NCBI GenBank assembly: GCA_900073065.1
Contig: FJOG01000010.1
Coordinates: 1,688,786 to 1,752,785 of the forward strand
Length of the DNA: 64,000 nt
Direction of reading: 5' to 3'
Origin: Phialocephala subalpina
Lineage: Eukaryota; Ascomycota; Leotiomycetes; Helotiales; Mollisiaceae
Position 1 is the first letter of the stretch. Every line of letters starts with the position of its first letter. The notes beneath the pieces were generated by a model, which worked only from the letters and a program-made list of their open reading frames with translations, had not been told where the DNA came from and searched no databases. This document shows, piece after piece, positions 1 through 10,987 of this stretch. The position numbers and the translations under genes were made by a program.

Positions 1-356
1 CCCCACTTGCCGCTTTGGGACGAGGCATTCTATCCCATGTCACAAGCATCGAGCAGGGTTCGAAAATCCACTCAGCCTAATTTAAATTGAGTTTGAACTT
101 CATACACACGATAAACAGTTGAGAATCTCCACCAGTTTGTCTTGTATTCGTCTCAAGATGTAAGGGGATGAGAAGGTACTTTTTGTGGTAAAACGTGTAT
201 TTCATTAGTTCTCTGGTTCAGAAAACCATGCATGGGTATCTATCTCGCCATGATACCTAGTAATGCCCATCCATTTCTCATACCTTATCAACGATAAAAG
301 CTTTCCGAGGGGCTGTAGGAGATTGTTGGAGGCAGTCGGAGAAGTTGTTCCTCTAT
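1..356. other. No gene seen; flank of the first small gene
   Basis: No convincing coding sequence on either strand. It lies just downstream (in minus-strand sense) of the Cys-rich gene ending at 357. If that gene continues through the possible GTAAGT donor at its apparent end, a short 3' exon could lie near 310. Confidence 0.5.
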
Positions 357-575
357 CTACTTACAGGCTGCACAGTGAGGATACCAAGCGTGCTCGTTCG
401 CATTGTGGTCGCACTTGAAGATGCCGCTGTTGCAAACTTCAAGCGGTTTCTCCACTTCTGTGCACACCTTTTTGCAGCGAACGCAACGGTACGTGGTCTT
501 TCCCGGCTTACGAGGAACTAGATGTGGCCAGTATACATAGTCCGAGTCCTTGAAGGGCTTCGTTCCGGGTTTCAT
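357..575 (-). CDS. Small cysteine-rich protein, putative zinc binder
   Basis: The open frame extends to 743, but its upstream end starts on TTG. The first ATG in frame is at 575 and gives 72 residues. Visible ligands are C31xxC34, C38, C48, a GIFKC block (C55) followed by H57, then HCAAC (H67, C68, C71), so two metal sites are possible. The family is not recognised. The GIFKC block resembles the N/D-IF-x-C block of the small proteins at 20.7-29.7 kb, so it may be a distant relative, though it lacks the HxH-x3-CxxC core in the same order. The last codons read TGT AAG TAG, which also form a good splice donor (GTAAGT), so a further exon is possible. An upstream exon ending at the CAG before 732 is also possible. 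Function unknown. Confidence 0.45.
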   Translation of the reverse strand: MKPGTKPFKDSDYVYWPHLVPRKPGKTTYRCVRCKKVCTEVEKPLEVCNSGIFKCDHNANEHAWYPHCAACK

Positions 576-743
576 TTCGACGTATATTTCTCTTACATAG
601 AGAGGGCTTCGGTGTCGAAATGCTTCTGTCAATGCTTCCGTACTTGGGCTCAAGGATTGAAGTTTCCCTCTGAATGATGGTAGGAGATGATGAGAAATGG
701 AAGAAGCGTGTCCTATGCATTGCTGGCAACTGTAATGATTCAA

Positions 744-1951
744 GAGTGGACCAGAGGGACTTCCGCCGAAATGGGGCCTTTCTAAATATCTGGTCCTAGA
801 TTGTTGAATCGAATAAGCATTTGAAAAAAAAGGATCTTACTCTCGAATCATATGGAAGCAAAGCACTCAGTGATACGCGGGCGTAAAGCCTCGATATATT
901 CAAACAAACAGATGGACCTGGAATGAATCAAGCAAGAACTTCGCTCCAAAATTCCTTGCCAAGAAAACTCTCCGGAATCGCTGCCATTGGCACATATCGA
1001 AAGGAAACATACGCAAAAATTGGAAGTATTGAAAGAAAAACCTTCCATTCTCATCAAAGTGTTCTTCGCGTCAAGGTCAAAAATGCAACGAAAAATGAGG
1101 CATTCACGAAACCAAGCAACACCAACATTCTCCATTTCCCACTTTCCTTTCAAACACCACCCCCACCAACCTGGAACTCCCTTACATCGCCGTTCTCATG
1201 CACGTCACCCGTCACTCGATCGACACTTCTCCCATCGCCGGGAACCTGCATCGGGAACACCCGTAACCCAAGAACGAACTCTTGTGTTTCTGTCTCACAA
1301 CCCCTTTTGGATGACTGCAGACCTGTATCTTTGTACGACGCCACGGAGCCAGGAGCCCAGCCGGCACATAGTCTGGGGTGGCACGGTTGGGGAAGTTATG
1401 TGGACGGGGAAACATTGTGGCTTGGGTCTAGATCTCTGGCTTTTTGGGGTTCGTTTTTAGGCGTGCCGAAGTATGACCTGTTTCTTGTCTCATGATCTGC
1501 CGATGCGAGACCCGAAGAAATTGAGACATAATTGCTTTTTGCTGCAGAGGCTCCCGCTGGTCTGGTTCATACAAAGTAAGCCTATGAACCATGCGGGTTG
1601 CCTACGGCCGCTGGCCGGATTGTTCCGGAGCGGAGACGATCGTGATCTTGGGGGAGGAAAAAGCAATGAGAGCTGGAGAACATAGGCGAAGATGGTGTGT
1701 GAGGATGCATTATCATTGATGGAAATTAAACAATAAATATATGTGAGAAGCAAAGATGGATGGCCGGCATCGATGATGGTTGCGTAGTCGAATTTCGACC
1801 AATCCTTTGGCGCCGTCCCGCTTCCGTTTCCTGATAGTGGTGCTCTCATTTTCCCAATTTGCCCAACGCCGTATCTAATGCTTCCCTCCATGACGCCCCA
1901 TGAAAATAAGCGTTCGCCAAACGCCTTGCTGAATCCTCGAAGATCGTTTCC
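744..1951. other. Intergenic region, no supported gene
   Basis: Open frames of 60-190 codons occur on both strands (for example 923-1495 plus, 1490-1891 minus). They overlap each other, have low-complexity composition and show no recognisable motif, so I treat them as chance frames. The right end is the 3' flank of the PARG-like gene. Confidence 0.5.
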
Positions 1952-3117
1952 TTACATGTACATCGCAGATGAAGAGGAAACAGGTGTCGCGGGAGTCTTG
2001 AATGCGTCGTGAATGACCGAGGGCTTGAAGACGTGTCTGAAGACCTCTAGATCTGCCGAATGACTGGTCTTGGATGATGATGAAGATGAGCTCTTTCCGG
2101 CCGACCTGCTGCTAGAGTGTTTTGTTGAACTAGAACTTGCGGCTGCCGGCCCCTCGGGAGCTTCGAAAGCGAAAACCACATCTGCAAAGTGACCCACGAA
2201 CTCGGGATCTTTTAGCAAAGCGTCCCTCCACATCAGTGCAACCTCTTGCGTGGGGTTCAGGAAGCCGGGTCCAAGTCCGAAAGTTCCAATGCACAATTGC
2301 GTGTGACCGTAGTACACTGCGATTCGAAGCGCAGCACGAATTTTGTCTCTCATAAGCTCCTTCTCTGCCTTGAACGAGTACTTCTTGCCTGAGCTGTCTA
2401 GCTTTGGTCGCTTGACAGGGCAAACTGAGATGATCGGAAGTGCTAATAGGTTAGCTAGATAATCTCATTATCAATTCCATAGCATACCTTTGTATTCCTG
2501 CCATGGCTCGTACTTGTCTGGCCCATTCCTGAAGACCACTACTGACATCAGCTTGGGGCATGACACGTGACCAAGTAAAGAACTAACCAACTTTCTCAGA
2601 GTATATGCCTGCTCTTGATGGTATTGGAAAATTTGAAGGTGCCGAGTTTCCAGCAGCTGGAGTAGTGAGAGTCGCGTGTAGGTTGCTCCGCCGGCATAGG
2701 CACTCTTCAGGTGACATGACACCTGCAGTTGGTAAGTCGAAACGAACATTCATTAGAGCATGAGTACGTACCAGCTTCCCAATCACCTCCAGCTCTTTTG
2801 TCATTGGCAGGCATTATGACAGGTATTGCAGTCGTGTCTGAAGGGTCCATCCAATTAAGGGCAAAATCGACCGGATCTGACTCGAAGAATGCTATGAAGA
2901 CGCTTAGACGAGTTGCTGGTAATGTGATAGTTGAATACTTACCAAATCGGCAGTGCAGCATGTCATCTTTTGGGCGTGGAGTAGCTATCATAGAATCTGA
3001 ATGACAGAGAAAGGATGTGGGGGGCCATTCTCCACTAAAGTTCTCTCTGATATATGGGATGTATGATTTCTTAGCTTCCGCAGCAATTTCAGATGGCTTC
3101 GGCTTCGAAGGAGGCAT
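1952..3117 (-). CDS. PARG-like protein (microbial poly(ADP-ribose) glycohydrolase / TIGR02452 type)
   Basis: Five exons on the minus strand, with introns at 2892-2942, 2723-2771, 2542-2587 and 2443-2487 (45-51 nt, GT...AG). They join into 975 nt, or 324 residues, with no stop. The start is the ATG at 3117. Landmarks of the macrodomain-like PARG family appear in order: an N-terminal WPPTSF region, a VIMPANDKRAGGDW stretch, MSPEECLCRRSNL (the family's ...EExLCRRSxL segment), GIYSEKVVVFR, and near the C terminus IGTFGLGPGFLNP followed by a WRDALL..PEF..HF..VVFAF block. The family hydrolyses poly- or mono-ADP-ribose linkages; activity here is inferred. A Ser-rich low-complexity tail follows the domain. 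The glycine-rich loop reads AGGDW rather than the usual GGGW, so the active site should be compared with characterised members. Confidence 0.82.
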
Positions 3118-4298
3118 CTTTGCAAGTTCGTGTGGGAGTAAACAGAGATGCTGTCAAGGCAGGGATTGAGAGGAGGTTGTACGATCTGGTAAGAACTGCT
3201 CACGCAACAGAAGATCTGTCGATGTTCTGCCGCAGATTGACATGGACTGCAGGAGCGGGATGGACATGGGTCTGCATTATATAGTTGGCAAATGGTGTGA
3301 AGTTACAAAGGGAAAAACGAACGAGCCACCGCGTCAGATCTCTACATTCCAGAGCGATAAGCAGCACGGACGATTGAAAGTGGTTCCAACTCAGACCACT
3401 CAAGCCTTATGAGACCCGTGGCTCGGAGCTAGTACCCACCTAGTTGAATGCCCTACGGAACATTTCTCTCTGGTGTTTGGCCACAAGAGAGCACAAGCAG
3501 CTCATTCTGGCTAGATTCCACGCCCGAGCGACCAATAGATTGGGTTCATGACTGGGATGCATATAAAAAGCAAATACGGCTTATGCACAATCCCGGCCCA
3601 GAGATCTCATTGTGCAGCCAGTTTTGGTCATACAGAGATTGGCGAAGGAAGATCTGCCAAAAGCAAGCAAGAGCTAATGAAGTACCCAAGCACCAAGAGT
3701 CCGAGGACCAGGGCGTGTCACTTCAGAAATGAAACATTTGGAATCCTGGGGGCCCCTATCTGATTGTACCAGCAATATCACGACGTGACTTCGTCTAGAG
3801 CCTCGATGACTTCCTCGATTTGTGGCATGTTTGTGATGGTTGCGTTGTGGCTTTGTCCTCTCGGCACGAGCCCCGCAAAAAGAAAAACAAAAAAAAAAGC
3901 ATTAAAATAACCACCCTCAGACGCGGTTTGAGAAAGTGAAGAAGGACCGTGAGAGGAGTAGTGGAGCGAGTTGGCATGCAAAAATGCGATATATCACATC
4001 TTGGTTTGAGATGCAGTTTATTGAGGTTAAAGGAGGCTGCTTGAAGCAGCAAGGCCAAACGGACGGGTCGAAGCGCTCTCGCGCTTGCTTCTTTTGTCAT
4101 TTAGCGCGAGCGCGTGTCTGAAATTTGTTGACATCGTGAAAGTCCCAAATAAATCCAAACACTCGACTCAACTCGACTATCCTCCATCCCAACTTCATCT
4201 CCGAAACCCATGTTTGACTTTTGAGGCTCTTCTCCTTTCCGCGCCGCACGCCGGAGAATCCTCCGAGTTCCTTGATTCTGGGAAGTGATCTGCCAAAG
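3118..4298. other. Intergenic/promoter region between two genes pointing apart
   Basis: Shared 5' region of the PARG-like gene (-) and the asparaginyl-tRNA synthetase gene (+). A poly-A run lies near 3885-3900. No coding sequence is supported. The frame at 4221 that precedes the synthetase start is probably 5' UTR. Confidence 0.55.
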
Positions 4299-5911
4299 AT
4301 GGTCCAACACGGGGCGAGACTCGTGCGGTGTTTGGGCCAGGCATTCAAGGGCTGCAGGGCAATTCATACCAAGGCGGACAACTCTAGGTTGACAATTGCT
4401 CGCATACTCGAGGAGAAACCAGCAGATCCGACGGATGTCGTTGTGACAGGGTTCATTCGGTCGATCAGAAATCAGAAGCAGAGGTCGTTCGCCTCGATCG
4501 GTGACGGGTCGAGTCTTGAGCCTCTACAAGCCCTACTTACGCCCGCACAAGCTCAAAGGTCCAAGCTTGACCCCCACAAACCGACATTCCACTGCTGACA
4601 GACGGGTAGTCTCTCAACGGGAACGGCTGTACGATTTATGGGATCATGGAGACCTTCCCCGAATCCAAAGGCCCAGAGCCACGAACTCCACGTGGTAGAT
4701 GTTGATATAATTGGACCTGCGGACCCTGCCGTATGTAAGGATCTCATTCGGGTGTTTGTCTCGGAGGTATACTAATTCGACTATTACAGACTTTCCCATT
4801 GCAAAAGAAATACCATACTCCTGAATACCTTCGTACCATGCCCCACATGCGAACACGAATCCCAATAAACTCGACACTACTGCGCCTTCGATCCGATGCT
4901 ATAGCGGCAGTAACGAGCATGTTTTACGAGCACGGCTTCGCGCAGACGCATACCCCCATAATCACATCGTCCGACTGCGAGGGGGCTGGGGAGGTCTTCA
5001 ATGTTGGTACTTCACGTCAAGGACCAAAGACCGAAGACGATGATGGAACATTTTTCAGAGCTCCAAAGTATTTGACTGTCTCAAGCCAGCTTCATCTTGA
5101 AGCCTTGGCACAGTCTGTTGGCAATGTGTGGACACTATCTCCAACATTTCGAGCAGAGAAGAGTGATACTGCTCGGCATCTGAGTGAGTTCTATATGCTG
5201 GAAGCGGAAGTGATTTTCACAGAAACCATGGACGATGTTATGCAAGTCGTCCAGAACACCATTGGGGCTGTCACCAAAGGTCTAGAAACCGGTTCTCGGG
5301 TTGGCAATGAGTTACTGCAAAACGCAGCGCCGGAGACAGAGTTGTTACGCAGGTGGCGTGGTGGATCTCGTGACTTCCCCAGAGTCACATATACCGAAGC
5401 TATTAGAGTTTTACAGTCCAGTACACACCAGTTTGAGCACGAGCCGAAGTGGTGTTCTGGTCTCCAAGCAGAGCACGAACGGTACATTGCCAATGAGTTG
5501 GGCAATAGCTCGAATGCAACTATCCCAGTCTTTGTCACTCATTATCCCAAGGCCATCAAACCATTCTACATGCTACCCTCAGCAACCAGCGAAGATGGCC
5601 TGGAGACTGTGGATTGCTTCGATTTGCTGGTCCCCGAAGCATGCGAGATTGTGGGTGGTTCCATGCGTGAGCACCGTTTGGAACCGCTTATCAGATCGAT
5701 GCAGGCCAACAAGATGATTCCTCCAGGTCCCATGCCCACTGACGAAGAACTTGGTGAGCTGAAATGGTACGTTGATCTGCGAAAATGGGGCAGCGTACCA
5801 CATGGAGGATTCGGTCTTGGCTTCGATCGACTTCTAGCATACCTGGCAGGTGTGCCAAACATCAGAGAGGTGGTGACCTTTCCTCGATGGGTCGGACGTT
5901 GCGACTGTTAG
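4299..5911 (+). CDS. slm5: Asparaginyl-tRNA synthetase, mitochondrial (class II)
   Basis: Three exons, with introns at 4559-4609 (unusual GTCCAA donor) and 4731-4789 (GTATGT, ACTAAT branch region). They join into 1503 nt, or 500 residues. The ATG at 4299 gives a basic, Arg-rich start typical of a mitochondrial presequence; the upstream in-frame ATG at 4221 is less likely. An OB-fold anticodon-binding domain covers roughly residues 30-125 (VVVTGFIRS). It is followed by a class II catalytic core: TFRAEKSDTARHLSEF around 247-262 (motif 2) and GLGFDRLL around 470 (motif 3), ending in FPRWVGRCDC. It charges tRNA-Asn for mitochondrial translation. The gene is complete and its composition is ordinary. 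The AsnRS rather than AspRS call rests on the motif 2 and C-terminal pattern and on memory of the family, not on a search. Confidence 0.93.
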
Positions 5912-8900
5912 ACGTCACCCATTATCTTTGTACAATACAACTGTTGTAATACTATTCTGAGCTCGGAAACCCGAATTCCGGCGAGTGGGAGCCTCAACTG
6001 TCGAACCTGGGGCAGTCAATACCAGTCAATACCAGTCATCTATGTTGCACTTGTTTGTTTTCTTGGAATATCCCGTCGTGTCACTGCAACTGTCTTGTTC
6101 CAACAGCCGGGGAAGGTAGTTCGGTTCCCCCGTCGGCCTTTTCTATCTTCGTGACACTTGCCAAGGTACAGGTGGTCACAAAGTTATCATCAAGTGTACA
6201 CATGACCTCATATGGCCCGCCGCCTGCTGTCAGCCATTGAGGGGTCGGCAACGTCTATCTATATCATCTTCAGGGCTCTGAGCACCCTCCACAACAGCTA
6301 CGCCTCATCACTAGCCATCTACCCACCCACATGAAACGAGTCTGCCAGAACAGATGCAAATCTCCACGTCTGGATGAGTTTGAAGGTAGACTTCAAAGCA
6401 CATGGCCAAGCTGAACACTGAAAGCTGTTGGGACATTTTGATCCTTGAAAAGCCCCAACCGCACAAGTTGTCGCCACCTCGGATAAAGAATGCACATCTC
6501 AACATCCTTGAGAATCAACGACAGGCCTCTGCGACGCACCAGATTTGTCCTTCAAGCCTTCGAACTCGAATTGGTGCTGCCACAAGTCCATCCTGCGAGC
6601 TCTCCTCGCCCACACAGCAGCTATTCTGACCAGTGTCTACTACAACATTCTATCCTGCTCAGCGGCAGTAAGAAGAAGTCTTCACGCCCAAGCCTAGAAT
6701 ACACATCATGAACTAAGCCATGCACCTAAAAGCGTTTGCCAATACAAACAGCCCTCACAAAGATCCCAAAACAACCGTCCACTGCGGTTATGCTCCTCCA
6801 AAGCGCGCGTGAATCGCACAGACGCCCTTCTTTTGGAATCTCCGACCTCCATCAAAATCGAGGCTACGATGGGCTAATCAAGCTTCGAGAGTGCCTAGCA
6901 CCATCTATCTGACACTGCCGCCTGCACGAAAGAACGGATGATCCGCGCGGGGCCGCTCTCCACTTCCCTTGCAAACTGTAAACTTCGCCGCAGCACAGCG
7001 GCTACGCCTCCAACTAAACAGACATACCTGCCTACCAAGATCGGCATCCCCATTTGCAACACCAGCACTAGACCCGAGGCCCGACCAACGTTCTGGGACA
7101 TGGAATCATGAAACGAAAACAGAAAGTCTATACCGTCTGGTCGACTTTCTTCAGCGGCTACGCCGCCGACACACCTCCCCTAGGCTTGCTTGCAGGTCGC
7201 AGAGCTTGGCACCAGAAACCCGGACCAAGTGCGGGCAGATTCCTTACTTGCAGCTACGAACCACAAACCAGGATCAATAAAGAACAGAAAACCAACAAGT
7301 TCGTCGGCTACCCCGACGCAGCCTTCCCTCCCGCTCTTACAGATGCAAGTCTTCGAGTCGGCATGTGGTTCGTCGCATCCAGGATAGTGGTCACTTGCAA
7401 GGGGGGAAGATAGGTTCAAAGAGGCGCGGCGCCTAAATCGGCAGTTCTGTGCAGAAACATGGGTGTCGATGCGGGTGCGGTTATTTGCGCAGTGGTGGCA
7501 CGGCGCGAGGGGATTGCTGTGCGTTGAGCCTATTTTGATTAGTGGGGGTTGCAGTTCCTGTTCCCGTTACATCATCGTTTGCAGGTGTGCTCGGGTTTTG
7601 TATGGTCCTTCTTGGGACAAGTTCGTGCAAATGATCTTTGGATAGGTGCTTTTGGGATGCTGCAAAGATATTCTGGAGCGGTGGTCACCGCATGGCTGAC
7701 AAAGCAGGTTCAGATCCCGAGTGTTCTCGGGACATTGGTGGGAACAGGAGTCAAGGCCGAGGTTGGTAGCTGCCTTGAGTTGGCCCGGGGTCCAAAACCT
7801 TCATCTGGAAGCGGAGCACCAAATCCTCAAGATTCTGCCTTCCTATCGCACCGACTCAAACCACCATGCTCGTAAAACCCAAACTGTCGGGTCCTCTCAT
7901 CCCATCATCGTCCAATCACAACCCCCAGTCGAGAGCGCTGAAGTGAACTTAAAGTTGGGGGCTGATACTACTTTACCCGCTACCCCTCCTCGGCCCCTCC
8001 ATCCACCAACCAGATCCCGTCCGCATACACCCCATCTGAGATAGGGTTGGGGGCTGAGATGCAGGGGATGAATTTTTTACGCTTCCCGAAAAGTAGTCTT
8101 GCATCGTTCTGCATGCACGTCTACCTTGAATTCCTGATCTGTGTTGTGCAGTGACGTTCTCTCACCTACTCAATCGTATGTTTGAAGGTTTGGAGAGGGT
8201 AACATCCGCGCCAAAATCCGCCCCCTCCCCCGATTTTCTCGCTAAACACTTGAACGAGGAAGACTAGGTGCTAGCACGCCAGCAAGCGCCATCGCGGCGC
8301 GGTTACCTCTTCATGTGGAACATGATGTGCCTTACTCTCTCTAGATGTTGGAATTTGAATTTGAATCGGCCAATCCGTGCTGGCCGCGATCTAGTTTGTT
8401 TAGTATCTTGAGTGACCCTTGAAGATTTCCCTGAAGATTTCTCACTGACCCTAGCTTTTCAGCTGCAGTTTCCAACTCGAATCATGACGTCCCAATCGAA
8501 GCCAAAACTCAAAACTCTGCCTCACGCATACCTTCAAATCAAACTATCAACGGAACGGAAACCCCATTTACCGACAGTCGTTTCTGCAGGCAGTCCCCAA
8601 CCCACCTTTCCTACCTTCTCTTCCGGGACAGGATCGCTCACATGTTGGAGCAGAAGATCGTAAGCTGACGGCATATCACCATCAAGGCCATGGGAATCGG
8701 CCGGCAGTTCACGTTGGTAAATCGAAATGAAAACGGGGAAGGAGCAAGAGGTTCGGTCCGCCGATGCAGGTGATCAGTCGCTTTGAGTCGGGACTTTTAA
8801 CCTCGGGAGACGTTCGTTGTTGGGTGGGGGCGGGCCGAAATGTTGGAACCTGGATGTTTGAGACGGTATGGGTAAGGAGAAGCACTGGGTGATATGAAGT

Positions 8901-9523
8901 CGGTCCCGAGACGAAGATCAGGCAGACCTCGACGTTGCGAGGCATACCTCGAAAGAGCCAGAGAATGATTCCAAAGCACTTCAGAAGAGACAAGGGGTGG
9001 ATGGCTGGTAAAGGGGTTGTGAGAATTACGTATCTAGCATTACAATGAATGTAGCACTTGAAACTTGATGTGGAATCACAATTCACGAAGGCATGGAAAC
9101 AGAAGTTTGATGTAAAAGTAATCTCTCGTATTCTGTTCTGTTCTGGTCATCCTCCTCGTATGTTCTCTCCCAAAACAAGCAACCCGTAAACCCGGTGCTT
9201 TTTCCTCCTTCGCTCCCATCAAATAAAAGCAGGAAACGCCAACGCCATATGCAATGCAATAGCCATCCCAACCAATCCCGTGCATTTGGTGTATCATTGC
9301 CCTTCGATGCCTCGAAAGAAGAAGAAAAAGCGAACCGCCACCAAGACGCTCAAGTGCCAAAACAAAAATGTATTTGTACAAGAAACCAAAATCAAAATGC
9401 CAAACAAAATGAAAAGCAAAGACGCTTGCTCAATTGGTATCAGACTGCGCCCGTGGAATGCAGTAACCCTCCCATTTCCTTTCCCGTGATCAACTTTTAT
9501 CTACCCATGCAGTCCGTATCGTC
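5912..9523. other. 3.6-kb gene-free stretch
   Basis: Open frames of up to about 140 codons (6402-6629, 6969-7413, 7549-8044, 8709-9086) overlap on both strands and show no family motif. A short direct repeat (ACCAGTCAAT, three tandem units) sits near 6015-6040. This stretch probably holds 3' UTRs, since the Gti1/Pac2-type gene ends at 9524 on the opposite strand, and possibly non-coding transcripts. Nothing firmer can be supported. Confidence 0.45.
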
Positions 9524-10987
9524 TCAAATCATGAACTTCTTGTCAAGAACACGAATCGCTCTTTGGTCCTCTCCAACAATGTTGAGTTTATCGTGTGGGA
9601 TGTCTCGAGGTCGTTGATTGTCCCCGTCTCCTCTCGGACTCTTGCTCCCTGCTCGGCTACTATTGCTCTTGTTATCCGACATGACAGAGACCGAATCTGT
9701 AGCGTGAACCAGACTTGAGATACTTGGGATAGTCTGGGCCTGAGATGTGCCGTTTGATTTGGGAGTGTCCTTTGGCGAAGGAGCTCGGCCTGGTGAAGGG
9801 GTGTTGTGTTGTGATAGCGAGCCGTTCTGAGGCGGTGTGGAGGTTCTGGGAGCGCTCAACTGAACAGGTGGCAATGTCGTGGGTGCTGTCAGGCGGGGAT
9901 CGAGGACTGGCGCACTCTGGAGAGCTCGTTGGGCAATCTGTGCTTGCTGTTCGGCGACGATCCTAGCTTGAGCAACACGTGGACTTGGGTTCGGTGCGTA
10001 AACAGGCATCAGACCTTGTTGTGCAGCTGTTGCAGTGCTCATTCCTCTGTGTTGGGGTGGTGGAGGTGGGGGAGGAAGTGAAGAGTCGGTCATGGGTGGA
10101 GGAGGTCTGTCGAATGCAGTCTGTTGATGGTGTGGAGCCATTGATGTTGGAGGCATGCCATTTGATTGATGTGGGCTATGATGTTGTTGGTACGGCGAGG
10201 TGTGGGCTGAAGCAGGAGGTGGAGGGAGTTGTGAATTGTACATCGAGGGTTGGTAGTGTGGGAATGGTGGTGTCGAGACTGGAGATGGTGGCCATGCGTA
10301 GCCTTGGGCAACTTGATATGGGTATGGTGGAGGAGGACCTCGGTGCGGCGATTGTTGCATATGTTGGTGTGGTGATTGCATGTATGGGCTCGATTGCATT
10401 GGTGTTCTTGTGACTGCTGGTCCTTGTGCCTCGTGTACTGTTGATTCCGGGTACATTCCCTTCACTGGTACGATGTGTCGAAGCTGGGGATCGGATGTAG
10501 GTTGTGGCAGATCGGGAGCGCCAGGGTGTGGTCGAGAATAGTAGCTGATGAGATGTAGATGCTGGCCTGTGGAGGTTGTGATGCTGAAAGACTGCTTCAT
10601 CAATCCATCCGGCTTGTATCTGTATCCATCTGGTCCATCACCGTCCATGTCGAGATCCTCGTCACTTCCTCTGCCACTGTCTGGTGTCTTTCCTCCAACT
10701 CGTCTGGCTGGCGGTGGCACGAAGTTGCCTCCTCCTCTCTTGCCTTCCATCTCACGGTATGTGAGGAAGCTTCCGGACACTCTACTGGCACTCCATGACT
10801 TTCCGTCCGTCCATCTCCGCATGCCAGCTTCCCGCTCGTCCCAGACAAACACTGATCCAGACTTTATGGACTGTCTTTCCTTCTCCGATAATCTGCGTTG
10901 AACTCGTGGCAGGAGACCGAGACGGCAAGCTTCGAAGAGCTTGATCGCATCTGCGGGTGTTCGTACGTGGCCGTAGTATGTGTCCAT
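9524..10987 (-). CDS. Gti1/Pac2 family transcriptional regulator (Pac2-type paralogue)
   Basis: Single exon of 487 residues. The open frame reaches 11038 but starts there on TTG; the ATG at 10987 gives an N terminus MDTYYGHV, matching how this domain normally begins. The DNA-binding Gti1/Pac2 domain occupies about residues 1-90: TYYGHVRTPADAI, FEACRLGLLPRV, RLSEKERQ, WDEREAGMRRWTDGKSW, FLTYREMEGKRGGG. A conserved FSITTSTGQHLHLISYYSR segment follows, then a long Pro/Gln/His/Ser-rich tail and a conserved C-terminal end. Its wording fits the Pac2-like subgroup rather than the Wor1/Ryp1/Sge1 subgroup, whose domain reads PRRPHDRER and ILGNFLVYREL. The family controls morphology, sporulation and virulence programmes in fungi; targets here are unknown. 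Confidence 0.92.
   Translation of the reverse strand: MDTYYGHVRTPADAIKLFEACRLGLLPRVQRRLSEKERQSIKSGSVFVWDEREAGMRRWTDGKSWSASRVSGSFLTYREMEGKRGGGNFVPPPARRVGGKTPDSGRGSDEDLDMDGDGPDGYRYKPDGLMKQSFSITTSTGQHLHLISYYSRPHPGAPDLPQPTSDPQLRHIVPVKGMYPESTVHEAQGPAVTRTPMQSSPYMQSPHQHMQQSPHRGPPPPYPYQVAQGYAWPPSPVSTPPFPHYQPSMYNSQLPPPPASAHTSPYQQHHSPHQSNGMPPTSMAPHHQQTAFDRPPPPMTDSSLPPPPPPPQHRGMSTATAAQQGLMPVYAPNPSPRVAQARIVAEQQAQIAQRALQSAPVLDPRLTAPTTLPPVQLSAPRTSTPPQNGSLSQHNTPSPGRAPSPKDTPKSNGTSQAQTIPSISSLVHATDSVSVMSDNKSNSSRAGSKSPRGDGDNQRPRDIPHDKLNIVGEDQRAIRVLDKKFMI

Noticed and set aside
923..1495. 190-codon plus-strand ORF
   Set aside because: No ATG-supported domain or family motif, and overlapping open frames on both strands with similar length; treated as chance.
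7700..7740. Possible tRNA B-box (GGTTCAGATCCC)
   Set aside because: No matching A-box or cloverleaf can be folded around it; no tRNA gene found anywhere in the window by eye.
6402..9086. Several 70-140 codon ORFs between the synthetase and the Gti1/Pac2 gene
   Set aside because: No motif, no consistent strand, no splice model that joins them into a sensible protein.
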